A stretch of 64,000 bases of DNA from the NCBI GenBank assembly GCA_007922225.1, contig ML679969.1, positions 15,373,999 to 15,437,998 of the forward strand, in the 5' to 3' direction. The translations under genes and the position numbers were made by a program. The DNA is from Emydura subglobosa. Its lineage: Eukaryota > Chordata > Testudines > Chelidae. Shown here piece after piece: positions 22,999 through 34,825 of the stretch (the stretch's first letter is position 1; each line of letters starts with the position of its first letter). Under the pieces are notes generated by a model. It searched no databases. It saw only the letters and a program-made list of their open reading frames with translations, and had not been told where the DNA came from.

Positions 22999-23979
22999 AC
23001 CGGTGTAGATTTTTAAAATTGCATGTCAACACCTTTCAATATGCAAGAGTTGAAAATCCTTTCCTATTTTGTTTACTCAAATCACTGCTTAAAGTGTACG
23101 GTGAGAGAAAATCATGAAATCCAACCAGAAAAATTATCAGCAAAAGATGTACAAAAACTGAAAAGCATATTTCTTTCTATGTAAAGATGTTAGCTCTGAT
23201 CTCTCAGCAGACAAATTCTGCCACAGCTGTTTAATAAAAATTGAGAATGCCTTGAATGTTTCTTTATATGAATTGAAATTACTACCACTCTTCATTGGAA
23301 ATGGCATGTCCAAATAGTTCTCAAATTTTGAATATGACTATTCTTCTGTAGAGTCAATAGACAAGTATTTTGGCCTAGATAGTGCAGTGATGCGACAATG
23401 ACAAAATCAACATCTACAGATATAATCCCTGCATCTGAAAATGTGGGTTTGATCAGGCTTCAGTTCTTCAGGGAATAAAGCATTAAACTGAATCTAAAAA
23501 CAATCCAACACAGTCCGATCAAGATCAGTGGAGGAGCAAAAACTTCTTTTAAGGTCAAATCCTGAAGTCCACTTCCAGTGTTTCCTTAGGCAAATCTGTC
23601 AGAGAAACCAATGGGAGCTGTGTTCCTGGCTGAATTTGGGTCATTCTCTTGGGAAACCTGTTTGGAATAATGGGCTGAGGCCTAGGGATGGAAGAAATAC
23701 ATTCCGTTTCAGTTTGCATACTTTGCTGCTGCTTGAATCTCACGTTGAGTTTTGGATTTGAACAAACTCTCCCTCCTCTGCCAAAGCCAAGAGATTTGAT
23801 GGGGTTTTGAATGAAAGTAGAGAAGGATGGTGGAAATGACTGTAAATTCAGAAACCGGGTTCGGTCAGATGGCATAGGAACCCTGGGTGCTTCCAGCCCA
23901 TCCAAGTAGAGATGCGAGGCAGGAATTCTTTGATAAAATGCTGGGTGGTTGGTTTGTTTGTTTTTTGTTTTTCTGAAAA
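22999..23979. other. Non-coding, nothing recognised
   Basis: AT-rich then mixed DNA. The opposite-strand frames 23528-23761 and 23555-23905 overlap and show no domain. Confidence 0.45.
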
Positions 23980-24330
23980 ATGCAGATTCATCAGAACTGA
24001 AACTGTTGGTGAAACAGTGTCAAGTTCAGCGATATACCTGACTCTTTTTTTGGTTTAAAAAAAAAAAAAGAGAGTGAGATTTGAGATTGCTGAACCAAAA
24101 AGTTTTGGTTTTTTGAGTCAAAACGACTGTTTTGAAATGTTAGTAGATTTACACTTTTAAAAGCCTGGTTTATTTTTTTTTTTAAAGTAAATGAGGTCAA
24201 AATCAAAACAAAATTTATCAATTGACCCAAACTGAACGTATTTATTATTTAAACAGTTTGGTTTGCAAATATTGTTGAGATTTTGACTTAGAGATTTTGA
24301 TTTAAAATGGCTTTTCGTCATTGCTATGTT
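23980..24330. repeat. AT-rich TTTTGA/TCAAAA self-complementary block
   Basis: The block alternates TTTTGG/TTTTGA with TCAAAA words. It includes AACCAAAA (24093-24100) and its reverse complement TTTTGGTT (24103-24110) 2 nt apart, plus GTCAAAATCAAAACAAAA and GATTTTGACTTAG. The texture is shared with 55975-56245. It probably represents a diverged, foldback-forming interspersed repeat. Confidence 0.5.
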
Positions 24331-25860
24331 TTCTGCATCCATTTTGTGCCACTGAACCAGATTGTGCATCTCTTCCTGTGCCCCCAGGGACATGGTCGCG
24401 CCCACTATCCCTCTAGGTACGGAAGCCTCGAGTCATCTGTGTTAGTTATTTGAAGAGGATCACTCTGGAGTGATGCACAATGGTGCTTCCTGAGCTTGCT
24501 TTCTCTGCAGTGTGACAGCCCTGAGCAGTTAAAGGAGCAAAAATCAAATAAGGCAGATCAGGAAAGGCTGCTCCCCATGAATCACTGGGCCTTTGCTCAC
24601 AGCATTCGCAGCCTAAAGGAGTAAGAGAATAGAAATCGAAGCTAGGTCTCCTACTTGGCTATGCAGAACATTTCATGGGGCCTCCATTTCCCATACTTCG
24701 GGGTAACAGAATCCACTCTCTGAAACTCCAACTAATAAGCCGCACTCTTTGAAAAGTATGAAACATTTTTCTTGAACATTGCTAATTACAAAAAGTTTAA
24801 CATTATTCATCAGAAAACATGTGGATAACTTTCTGACCAGTTCAACCGCTGCTAATGACCACAAACACTTTGCACTGATGCATCCAAAGATCTCAAAGAG
24901 AGAAACAAATGCAACAGGTAGCAAAATACAACGTAAAATCTCCTCCACAACCAGCCCTACGACAGGCTCCGTGACTGCAGATCAAGTATGTAAGAGTGCT
25001 CTTGGCTTTCCTGTCTTTGTCATGGAAGATCATATTTTCACAAAGCTGAAAGCTTGAGTAGGCTGCACTGTAAATACAGAGACCTCAGGATGCAACTAGC
25101 ATCACCAATAAATTTCAAGCATACATTTTTCATATCATAAACGTTGTGTCATGATAGCTGCTGCATCACATTGCCAGGATATAATGTTTGCAGTGTTAAA
25201 AAAAGGAAAGATAAATCTTCAGAGATGCAGCTTCATTATCCATGTGGCATTCAAGAGTAATTTATGCCCAACATCCTAACGTGTCTCTCAGCAGGAAATT
25301 GTATTGTCGGTTCTCTGACTCACATCCACTACAGCAACCATGTCAAAATATACTGAAATAAATGGATTTGACTTGAGTTTTCTGCATTTTTATGGCCAGT
25401 TTATCAATACGGGTGAGATAATACAAATTAAGTTACTTATCTTTCACAGAAAAGGGAGGGAAATGAATCTTCAAAAACTTTTCAGACAAGCAACTCATAC
25501 TAAATATGTAGTGATCGAACAATATATACAAACCTTATCAAATCTGGCCTGAGAATGGCTATTCTGAGTTATTTACAGTAGAAATCAGCTTTGCTGATTC
25601 TTTTAATTTATATCCCTGTCTTTCTCATACTATCTTACTTCTTTGGAGAAAACAAATTCATCCACTCAGTGACAGACCCTGCTGTCTGCAACACTTGCTA
25701 TGTTGGGTAGCCTAGGTGGGCATCTTTTTCTGAGCTGCCCATTCGCACAGCCAGGAACCAAATCCTCCAGTATACAAATGGAAGACTTGTCCTTCCTAGC
25801 AACTGTCTGCTAGGTCAAATAAGATGTCAGTATCAGGTGGCAGAGGTCATTCAGGAACTG
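24331..25860. other. Non-coding, nothing recognised
   Basis: Unique-looking. Overlapping opposite-strand frames at 24673-25057 and a plus frame at 25340-25552 have no recognisable domain. Confidence 0.45.
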
Positions 25861-26075
25861 GGAGCGAGAGGGAAAGATTAGAGCCAGGGGGTTGGACAGA
25901 AGAGAAGTACAAAGATAAATGAGAGAAAATAATAGCAGTCACAAAAAATGAAAGAAAGGAAAGTAAGGGACCATATATGAGAGAAAGTAACTATATAACT
26001 AGAGAGAGCAATATCTGCACAGCATAAAAAGACACAGAAGGAGAAATAATTAGAAGATAGAAGGAGAGAGAGGCT
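25861..26075 (+). repeat. Purine-rich tract
   Basis: The plus strand is strongly purine-biased with GAGAGAA/GAAAGGAAAG words, for example AAATGAAAGAAAGGAAAG around 25949-25966 and GATAGAAGGAGAGAGAGG near 26056. This explains the 126-codon hydrophobic minus-strand frame (25878-26258). Confidence 0.55.
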
Positions 26076-27710
26076 CATGTTTCCAAAAGTGCATACACAT
26101 AAATGTTCACTTATTTCTGAGCATGCTCCATTTACATAAGCACAATGTCTGGTTCCACTCAGGACTGCAGACACATAGACATAGAAGCGTTCAGACAGTT
26201 CCCATGCTATATACGGAGTTTGTGCATTCTGGACACATGTACATGAACAGCTTTGCACATGAACTTGTACAAATTTGAGCCAGAAAAGTTTAGCATAACA
26301 TAGAAAGGAATGAATTGGGGCGGGGGATTCCTTTTCTAAGACGTTTAGTAGACTGGGGAGATGTATTTGACCCCAGCAAGAAATACAGTGTATATTTGAT
26401 TTGTATGTTTAATCAAAAAGTTAGAAAGGAAACCTATCTAGAAAATGTAATCAAAGCAGTATATCCTTGTACAGTTTGGGACATAAGTAAGCTTCAGGGA
26501 CTGAGAATGATCTGATTAGAGAAGGTAGCTCAGATGAGAAAAGCTGTGGAATTTTAATTTTAAGAGAGGGAGAATTAGGAAGGGCACAGGAATACGGTAG
26601 CAAGCTAAAGACAAAAGGCAAGAGCTGTGCGGGGACACTGTGGAGCTTGGTAGGTGGCAAGTGTGCACTGAGTCCCCGAGACAGGATATAACAGGGAGCA
26701 GACAGACAAGAGGAAGGCTGTGTCTGTTCATTTTCCCACTGAGTCCTTATTCTTAAATTCTCCCCTGAGAGGAAAAGTTAGCCATGCTCCTGTGAGACGT
26801 ATTTGTGGGCTATTTCCTTCACCTACTCCTAACTCAGAAGAGCCCAGATTTGCTAAATTTTAACTCCGTACTTTGTGCATAAATCTTGCAAGGCAGTCTG
26901 TGTCCTTCATTCATTTACTTGAGCAGAACCTTTTGACTCTTCAGTCATATCTACCCCCAGCTCCTCTATCCCCAGAGATTAGCTGCAGAGAGACACAAAG
27001 CACGGCAGGTTATGGAGCAGGCAGGGAGAGAGTAAAGACCAGATATTTAAAAGATCTTGGAAAATCCTCTCTTTTTTTCAAACTATTGGTTTCCTGCTTT
27101 TCTGTGGTTTCTTTGAAATCCTCTCCTGAGCATTCTTGTGTCAAGGTTTGAGGCTCACTCTCGCTCTCTTTTTTTCCCTCCCAATTCAAATACCTTCGAG
27201 TTCCTCTAAAGAGCTCGATGGAGAGCGCTGTAGGTGCAGCCAGGTTTACCTCTTGAACTCTCAGGGATAATGCTTCAGCCCTGATGGTTTCTTTTTTCCT
27301 ACAGTCAAAAGCCAGTTTTATGGGCAGCCTGTCTTCCCCAGACAGGCCCAAAAAATATCGCAGATGGTGGTTTAGAATTGCTTAGCACTCCAGGGCCCGT
27401 GTAAAGCTGGGGTGAGCAGCCAGGCCTCTCTGCCACTGTGTAACTTTGCACTGTCTCTTGCTGAGCCGCAGAAGAAAATGTACAATCTTATTTGTGGCTC
27501 CTTGCAAGCTTGGAAGCTGTGCGCCTCCCGCTGACTGTACCAGAGCAAGCCCGGAAGGAAGCTTCACTTCTGCCAAGTTACCAAACTTGACAGAACAACA
27601 AGAAAGCAGAGTCAGTTGCTGGAACCTGGGCCCAGACATGAACCATCTTCAGCCAGGCCAAAGGGAGAGAACAGCAATGGAATTTAATATCTAGATTAGC
27701 AGAGCAACAT
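26076..27710. other. Non-coding, nothing recognised
   Basis: A second purine-rich patch at 26515-26640, then more GC-rich DNA at 27200-27640. The minus frame 27010-27351 (113 codons) looks hydrophilic and protein-like but lacks any motif or splice context I could support. Confidence 0.4.
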
Positions 27711-27920
27711 TGCCAACCCTAAGCATTAAAAAACCATGTTTTTTTAAAAAATAAATAAATATTGGGTTCTTTTTTCAGCATTTAGGACACACCTGGGTCA
27801 CAATTTCACACTATTCTCCATAACCAGGAGGGCTAGAAACTCACATATCCCCTCCCCCACCTGCCCACCCCAGAATTCTCATGAAACAACATAACTCTTG
27901 GAGCTGGAGCTTTAATAAAA
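27711..27920 (-). repeat. CTCATGATTTT-family repeat, reverse
   Basis: GCAACATTGCCAACCCTAAG at the left edge is the reverse of GGTTGGCAATGTTGC, the right edge expected for this family. CAGAATTCTCATGAAACAAC and GGAGCTGGAGCTTTAATAAA follow. A plus-strand relative lies at 58790-59094. Confidence 0.5.
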
Positions 27921-27929
27921 GCACATAAG

Positions 27930-28220
27930 TCTTATGAAAACCAGTGGGATTTAGGCACTTAAATGCCCCAAGCCCAGATTTTTAAAAGGTGTTTAGGCAT
28001 TCCTGTACTCAGGGCTGTGCCCTCTAACAAATTCAGTTGTCTATAGCTCATTTGAAAAAGGGATTTAGTCACTTAATAATCCATTTTGAAAATGAGATTT
28101 CAATTGCTCAACGTGTAAAGTGTTGCGACACCAAGCACAGCAATGCCTTTAAAAATCTGGGCCTAAAGTCCCTTTTGAAAATGGAGTGTAGGCTTCTAAT
28201 TCACTTAGGCATTTTTGAAT
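27930..28220. repeat. Foldback repeat with TTTAGGCA arms
   Basis: GCCCAGATTTTTAAA (27972-27986) has an exact reverse complement at 28148-28162. Further arm words are GGGATTTAGGCACTTAAA, TTTTGAAAATGAGATTT, CCTTTTGAAAATGG and CACTTAGGCATTTTTGAA. Relatives are at 41592-41745, 44985-45095 and 57062-57135. The short plus frame 28037-28225 is a shadow. Confidence 0.65.
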
Positions 28221-28439
28221 ATTGAATATTGTATCCATTCACTCTCTTGCAATAACCACAGTGGCTATTGGCCGTTCAGCAAGGCTGGGCTCCGTTATTC
28301 CCAGTTAGGGATGGAACCTTTTGTAACATTTATGTTGAAATGTTCCATTTAGTATTAAGTTGCTAATGATAAGGATGCAATAAAAACCCAGTACAGTTCT
28401 CAGGTTTGGGCCTCTAGGTCTAGTTCAGAAAGTGTATTT

Positions 28440-29130
28440 AATAGAGGACCACTAGGCAACACTTTGAATGATACAACTTTATTTAAAAGGAAAATGACTA
28501 GTTAGCAAGCAGTCCGGCATTTACCAGGTTCACAATAGTCCAGTTAGACTGACACTCAAAGATGAAATGGGTGATCAGTCCACTGGCAACAGAGTGAAGC
28601 ACCCGGCCGTATAATCATGGAACTCAACAGTTCCCTTTCGATGTTAACTGGAGCTCGCTTGCCATTGAGCAAGGTGACTCCTTTTATAATTCATTATAAT
28701 ACTAATTCATAATAAGAAGCCCCTCACCATAGTTATATTTCCACCACTTGCACGTTATTTAAATTAATATCTGCACCAGTGTCCCTCCCATACTATCCTA
28801 GGCTTTTAATAAAACAGTCACAATTCCCAGAAACACTCATTAAAGCCTTCATTGATCCAGTTGTAACCAAAACATAACTACCACATAACCTTGGGTCATG
28901 TCCTTGCTAACTTCAATTTTCCCATCTTACTGTCTTCAATTTATCTCTAATTTTCTCACACTAGCAACCTCAGTTTCCCATACTCCTCTGCACTTAGGCT
29001 GATTTAGGCCCCAAACCTAATTGCTACATATTTTTAACCTAAACCTTTAGGTCACAGGGATCAGGCCAAAAACTCTACTTGCTCACTTGCTTTCAAGTTC
29101 TAATTTCATTGCCAGCAGAGTCTGAAGAAA
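28440..29130 (-). mobile_element. LTR-like segment, reverse orientation (candidate)
   Basis: On the minus strand a TATAAAAGG-type box (plus 28679-28687) is followed about 200 bp on by an AATAAA signal (plus 28478-28483), the order of LTR promoter and poly(A) signal. The flank is C/T-rich on the plus strand, and no frame with retroviral motifs is visible. Ends are approximate and no duplication was confirmed. Confidence 0.35.
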
Positions 29131-29782
29131 GGAACCCCACATCAGATTAAAAAACAGCCCCATAGAGAAAACACCTTTCACAAAGAATAATTGCTTTCAA
29201 TAGAGAGAGTAGAGATTTTTTTTTCATAAGCGTGTTGCAGTTCCCTTCAGGCTGTGAATTTTGAATAAAGATACTTAGTGAAAACTGAATCCTTGGAACC
29301 TTAGTTCAGGTTAGTTGTATTGCGTTGAACTTGTTTTTATATATCCCAGTCTTAATGGGGGATATCTGGGAATTTATTCCCATGGAAAATTGTTTTTGCA
29401 GCCCCAACTCCTCTGTCAGTCAGAGAGAAAACAAGCTGCGGTTTGGACCAACAACTTTTGGCTCTTGTTTTCATTTGTTTATGGATCAAGTAAACACATA
29501 ATATGCATCTTTTTTTTTCCTGATAAATGACTGGGTAGAGTCAACAACAAATACCTATTGCATAGAGGACACATCTTTCTGAGAGTGTGTTGGTAAACAG
29601 AATAGCCAGCCAGCAGAGCAGCTGCTAGCGTCAGACCATCTGATGCCCCAGATGACAGCATAGCTGCTGTTTAGCCAGAGCAATACTCGCCACAACAGCT
29701 CTCTGTGTTTCCTTCTGTTACCCAGTTTTCATGCTAAACTAATAAATGTGGTGCAGGGAACAAGTTGGCTCTGTTCACAGTG
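29131..29782. other. Non-coding, nothing recognised
   Basis: Unique-looking DNA; short opposite-strand frames (29315-29661) have no domain. Confidence 0.45.
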
Positions 29783-29912
29783 TTGTTGTAGCTGTGTTGG
29801 TCCCCAGGATATTAGCGAGACAAGGTAGGTGAGGTAACATCTTTTATTGGACCAAAATCTGTCGGTGGAAGGGGCAAGGTTTCGAGCCACATGAAGCTCT
29901 TCTTCAGGTTAC
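29783..29912 (-). mobile_element. Short repeat with CTGANGA-stem-GAAA box
   Basis: On the minus strand it reads CTGAAGA (29901-29907), a 4-bp stem GAGC/GCTC (29896-29899 with 29884-29887), then GAAA (29880-29883). It continues through CCAATAAAAGATGTTACCTC and ends at GACCAACACAGCTAC (29788-29802). That end differs at only two of 15 bases from the end of the element at 30539-30693. I recall this repeat as abundant in reptiles; its formal name is not known to me. Confidence 0.7.
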
Positions 29913-30184
29913 ATGTTGTGTGTCGCAGTCTCAGCTGAACCAGCTGCTTCTAGTCCCTAAATTCTCCCCAACTTGGGCTTTCCCTGGGAATCCCCAGACC
30001 TTGCAAGATTTGCAAAGAGCTGAGGAAGGCCAGAAGAAGGCATGCAGGGCTCAACTCCCCCCGGCCCCATATACTGTTAGTTGCAGTAAGAACTGGTATA
30101 TTCTGACCCTGCTCATGACGCTGATCACAGGTATCTCATGGTTCCCTTGCACTGCATCCTCTTGTTATCTCTCATCTTATATTT
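29913..30184. other. Non-coding, nothing recognised
   Basis: Unique-looking; an 88-codon plus frame (29920-30186) has no domain. Confidence 0.4.
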
Positions 30185-30290
30185 AGAAGTAAGGACTTTT
30201 ATTATATGTGTGTAAAGCACCCAGCAAAAAGAGGCCCCCACTGGATCCTCTAGGTACAGCAGGAATAGAACCAATAAATAATAATGGTGT
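30185..30290 (+). repeat. Possible CTAGCACA-family fragment
   Basis: TGTGTGTAAAGCACCCAGCA, TCCTCTAGGTACAGCAGGAA and CCAATAAATAATAATGG resemble the 3' half of the family at 57575-57700. Confidence 0.35.
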
Positions 30291-30524
30291 TGCAAAGGAA
30301 TGATACAAAAGGGGATCAAGAGAATAAAGAGATGCGATGAGGAGGAAAAAAGGAGTATCTGGTTGGCTTGGGAGGGAGAGTGAGAGGGAAAATAAAGGGC
30401 AGAGGAACTTCACTGGTGTTTTTAAAATGTGAAAAGAAAACTTTAACCCTCTCACCCAGAATTTCAAGCAGATTTCAGAGATACTACAAGAGGAAGAGCA
30501 GGAGGTGACAGATTCTGACCACCC

Positions 30525-30708
30525 CCCACTTGTCATCTGAAATCAATCATAGCCGAATGTTCCAGAGGGGTAGCCGTGTTAGTCTGTATACAGCAAAAAC
30601 AACAAGAGTCCTGTAGCACCTTAAAGACTAACAAATTTCTGCGGGCATAAGCTTTCATGGGCTGCAACCCACTTCGTCAGATGCATGAAATAGCCCAGTT
30701 TGTCATCT
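30525..30708 (-). mobile_element. Short retro-inserted element with CTGANGA box and imperfect duplication
   Basis: Flanks CCCACTTGTCATCT (30525-30538) and CCCAGTTTGTCATCT (30694-30708) look like an imperfect target-site duplication around a 155-bp insert. On the minus strand it carries CTGACGA (30674-30680), a 4-bp stem plus a wobble, GAAA (30653-30656), GCTTATGCCCGCAGAAATTT, GTCTTTAAGGTGCTACAGGA and the terminal GACTAACACGGCTAC (30570-30584). It is the same family as 8552-8666, longer at one end. Confidence 0.75.
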
Positions 30709-33700
30709 TATTTCCTAAATCTTCCTATTAAAAATGATCAGCTGGGGGCTGTTATTTATAATAGAGCTGCATCTTTTGCTGGCTGCTGAATGAATCAATC
30801 CCTGAAAGGTGGAGGGGGACTATTTTTACAAGTAATATTAAGAGGTGTGAAATAATTGTCCAGGGGTCCACGAAGCATCTTGGATGAGATCACAGAGCAG
30901 CTAACAAAGGTAGGCTTAGCTGGGTTTAGAACAGCCATTCCTTCCAGATCGAGGGATAGTGCCGCCTAAATTAGCAGTGTAGCAGAGCTGTGCTGTCCAC
31001 ATTTGTCTTCATTGTACAGGATCAAGCCTACCATCCTTCAGAATAACCTACCGGCCTTTTCTCTTCACAGAGCTTGCTTTCCTTTGGCAACTATTCAGCT
31101 GGTCACTGTAGATTTGAAGCAATCATAGTGGCATTGCTACCAGGTCATGGTGCCATGCATTTATAACCGAGAGCAGGGGAGTACAGCAGAACTGAGCATC
31201 AGAGAAAGGAAAACTCCCAGAACCTCTCCACTGGAGCTAAAAAGCAGGAGCAGTTTGTTCTCCAGTGGGTGTATGACAGGTCTCTGTTCTTGTTGCTCCT
31301 TCCCTGCTTAGCAGCTCTCAGACCTCTTCATTTGTTATTATTCTTTCTCCTTTGTCAGCATTTTCTTTGCTTTTCATTCCCTAACTTGCATGGTTGCTAG
31401 GTGGTTGGAGAAACATTTTCAAAAGTGCCTAACCCTAACTTCTCTGAAGGTCCAATGGAATGATACAAAGGACTGCACCAGCACTAGGAGAGGCAATAGG
31501 GAGCTAGTTATTTAAACAAATTTAAAAAAAAAAAATCTCTTTTGAGCATCTTCTATGATCCTTGTGGGTTATTTTCTCGGCTTCTCTGGCAATCACGTTC
31601 CCCAGAATTCTCAGGTGCTAGTGTTTGTGCATGTGGAAAAACAGCTCCCTGCTCTGGCATGCAGAGTGAGAGATCTTTACACATTCGAAGCTGCAAATAA
31701 AAGTTGCAAACTTCTGCAGGAGAGATTCACACATTTCTGAGTAATCAGAACGCATGACAAATCCCAAGCCCTCCGGATTCTGTTGGGATATCCGCTGCAT
31801 CTGGGAACATTGCTTTATGCCAGAACATAGCTAGGTATTTTACAATAACTATGAGCTTTTCTGATTTTCATTGCAATCTAAATAACAGCTAATAATTTAT
31901 AGCAATCACTTTTATATACAGCTCAGAGTATTAACTAGAATGGTATTAGCTGAGGATTACAAACACCTTTTTTCATTTAGAAAAACTACAGTGTATTCAG
32001 GTCTGTATTTTCCTTGCCCTTACATTTTGGTTCATTGTATCATTGTACATGTTGTTTATTTCTGTTTAGCACTGATTTACTAATCATACAGAGCTACATT
32101 CTGTCCTAAGTTCCACCCACCAACTACTATTAAAGTCAACTGTGCTTCCACAACAAAATATACGTAATAAAGTTACTGTTGTCTGTGATACTGAGTGGCT
32201 CTTGGGCTATAGGCATTGCAAATTGAGGAACATCCTGAGTGTGTCTTGCTTATGTCTGGGGGCAGAAAAAAGATTGGGGAGAGAGTGTATAATTTGGTGA
32301 ATTACCCTACCAGGCAGGATTCAAAGAAGAGAGATAAGAGTGGAGAGTACAAGCTCCACTCTGCTAGATATGCCATGTGCCCTGCTTCTTCTTAACCCCC
32401 TCCTTGCTACTAGGAATTTTCTAGGCCATTTTTATTTATTTATTGATATTTTTAGCTGACTCTCAGTTACACATTAGATTTCCCTTACAAGCACCTTGTG
32501 GCCAACATTTTCCTTCCTGGGTGTGATTTGTCCCCCCGTCTGGATTAGTCACGAAAAGCTTGTTGCCAGGGAAGGTTTAATAAAACTGTATCTTCATTCT
32601 CAAGGGTCTAGCTCGTAAGCATAACAGAGTGGAACATATCGGCTTTATTTATTCTGCCATGTATTGGCTTGACCAGCTCCTTAAAGAGTCCTTTCTCTTT
32701 GCTGCAATTTTGTACAAACACTCTTCTCTCCATGGGGCCTCATCAGCTTTATCTAACCAGCTCCAAGACTACCTGGTCTCACAGTGAAGTGATACCAGCC
32801 TCTTAAACACAGTGTCCCCATTCTACAGAACTGTTAGAATTTACTAACGGAGTTTGGAAGGAAGAAAGTTATTGCTCTTGCTTTTGTCTTTGGCACAATG
32901 TTAGGGACACAAATGGAAGCTCTGAACACCTCTCAGGGATTATTAGAAACAAAAATACATTGGAAGGAAAACATGCCACAAATGTGAACCTTTGTGTATG
33001 CTATAAATCTACTACATATTGTATTTTTCTCCTCCAAAACAAAAGAGACTGCAGCAAGTAGAAGCTATTATTGCTCAGATATTGTTTAAATATATCTGTT
33101 GGGAGATGCTGCATGAAGAGGAGAGACAATAATTGTCCTGACACAAGATTTATTAGAGAAAGTTGGCACCGATATATTTGTAGTGAACAAAATGTTTGTA
33201 GAGATTATACCAGATTTATAGTGATTAATAATGGATTGGACATGGCAGACATCAAAAGGTTTGGCTGCCTTGCAGTTTCTGTATTGGATTGAGTCAGAAT
33301 AGAAGATTAAATTCCAGTGTTTCAAATAACCTTTTACTAAGAGAATAGTGTTTTCTCTTGAACAATGGAAAGGAAACAACAACTAAAGTCAGTATATTTA
33401 GGGAAAGGCAAGGCCTGGAAAGTTAACTGATAACAACTGACTAATGAGCATAGAGCTGTGTGCAGTGTTTCATACCGCCAAGCCCAGAGAACTTGAAAAA
33501 ACAGTCTCTATTTATTTAGGGTGAAAGTATTCTTTACCTTGTGCACCCACCCAGGGGAACAAAGAGAAGGCCATGAGTCGAGTGGGTCAGAATGCTGGGG
33601 GGGGAGGGCAGGTAGGTAAGTGGCTTTCATAGGGCTGCTACTCCCCATCAGTGCACATGAGCAGGGCGTGGACGCTTAGAGGTGGAGAATGGGCATAAGC

Positions 33701-34806
33701 TTGGCTTTTCATCTCCAACCCACCCCTGGAGTAGCCCAGCTGCAATCTGCCCTTGACTCGCCATTGTCCGTAAACTGCAATGTAGCCATTATTATTTCAT
33801 TAGATCTCTCTCTCACTCCCTTTCTCTCTCTCACTCAAAAGAGCACTTATCTTTATAACCCAGGTGTCCTTGAACTTACTTAAAAATACCCACATCAGAC
33901 ACAACATTGAAGCCCAATTACTGGATAACAGTGTCATTCAGTATAAGCTAACACCCTCCTGCTCCATCTATTCCTCACCCTTGCAATTCTCCTCTGTTTT
34001 CAAATGCTTGGGGAAAGAAATGTGATCTTTGCAGCATGCCCTGTTGGTCATCAGGTTTGGGCTATTTTGGACCAAGTGTGAAGTGAATTCCAAAGCTGGG
34101 ATGCCCTACAGAGAACTTCCAGCCAGGAGGCCTCTTCTCACTTACAGCAGTAGGGCTTCAGCTCCAGGGTCTCTCCTGATCTCACCTGGGAATAAAGCCC
34201 ATTCTGCTTCAACATCAGTCTTTGTCTGTAGTTCTTTCTCCTTTTTTTAAATTGCTTAAGCAACATTTCCCTGAGAACAAGCTCTTTGGTTTGAAGAGTT
34301 CACCAGCTAAGGGCTGCTGCTTCTCCACTCTGCAATCTGAATCCGTTGTTTGTGTGGGGGGGAAGGGGGAGAAAGGGGACGAATGTCCACATCCTACCCG
34401 GAAAAGCCACCCTTTCAATAAAAGCCACTTCTCCAGGAGATAATACTGTAGGCTTTGTGCCGGCCATTCTTTTTGTTACTGTTCAAGGCCTTTTATTAGG
34501 TGCCATCAAACAGCGGCATTGCACTGCCCAGCTAAACTTAAAGCTAACCAAATAAAATAATGAAAAGTTCATGTGTCATTGAGAGGGTGAAAAGGCTTTA
34601 AACTCTCTCAGCTAGTACAATTGCAAGTTGTATTCTAGAGGAAAAAAAAGGGAGGGGGAGTTCATTGCCACCAATAATGTGGACAAACTAGATGATCCAT
34701 TTCTTTGGGATAAATGGAATTACTCTTGATTAAATGGGAATAACTCTGACATTCTGAATGTTGTTTATTCATCCATTAATTATGAGAAGGCTGCTGCTCA
34801 AACAAA
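30709..34806. other. Long non-coding stretch, mostly unrecognised
   Basis: No gene. Minor items: a TTTTCAAAAGTGCCTAACCC fragment at about 31408-31428 (foldback-family arm), an A-run at 31521-31534, CT-rich repeats at 33800-33840, a G-rich patch at 34352-34380 and AATAAA words near 34190 and 34418. Frames 33071-33292 and 34029-34555 have no domain. Confidence 0.4.
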
Positions 34807-34825
34807 ATGAGGCACTCACACACCA
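34807..34825 (+). repeat. 19-bp word shared with 53909-53927
   Basis: ATGAGGCACTCACACACCA is identical, in the same orientation, at both sites. Flanks do not align obviously. It may be a remnant of an old repeat pair. Confidence 0.5.

Noticed and set aside
27010..27351. 113-codon hydrophilic minus frame
   Set aside because: Looked like a disordered protein region, but no conserved motif or partner exon was found.
29880..29907. An active hammerhead ribozyme
   Set aside because: The core boxes are present but a matching stem III and cleavage triplet could not be laid out; kept only as a homology hypothesis.
31421..31432. Telomere-like CCTAACCCTAAC
   Set aside because: Only two units, within a foldback-family fragment; not an interstitial telomere array.
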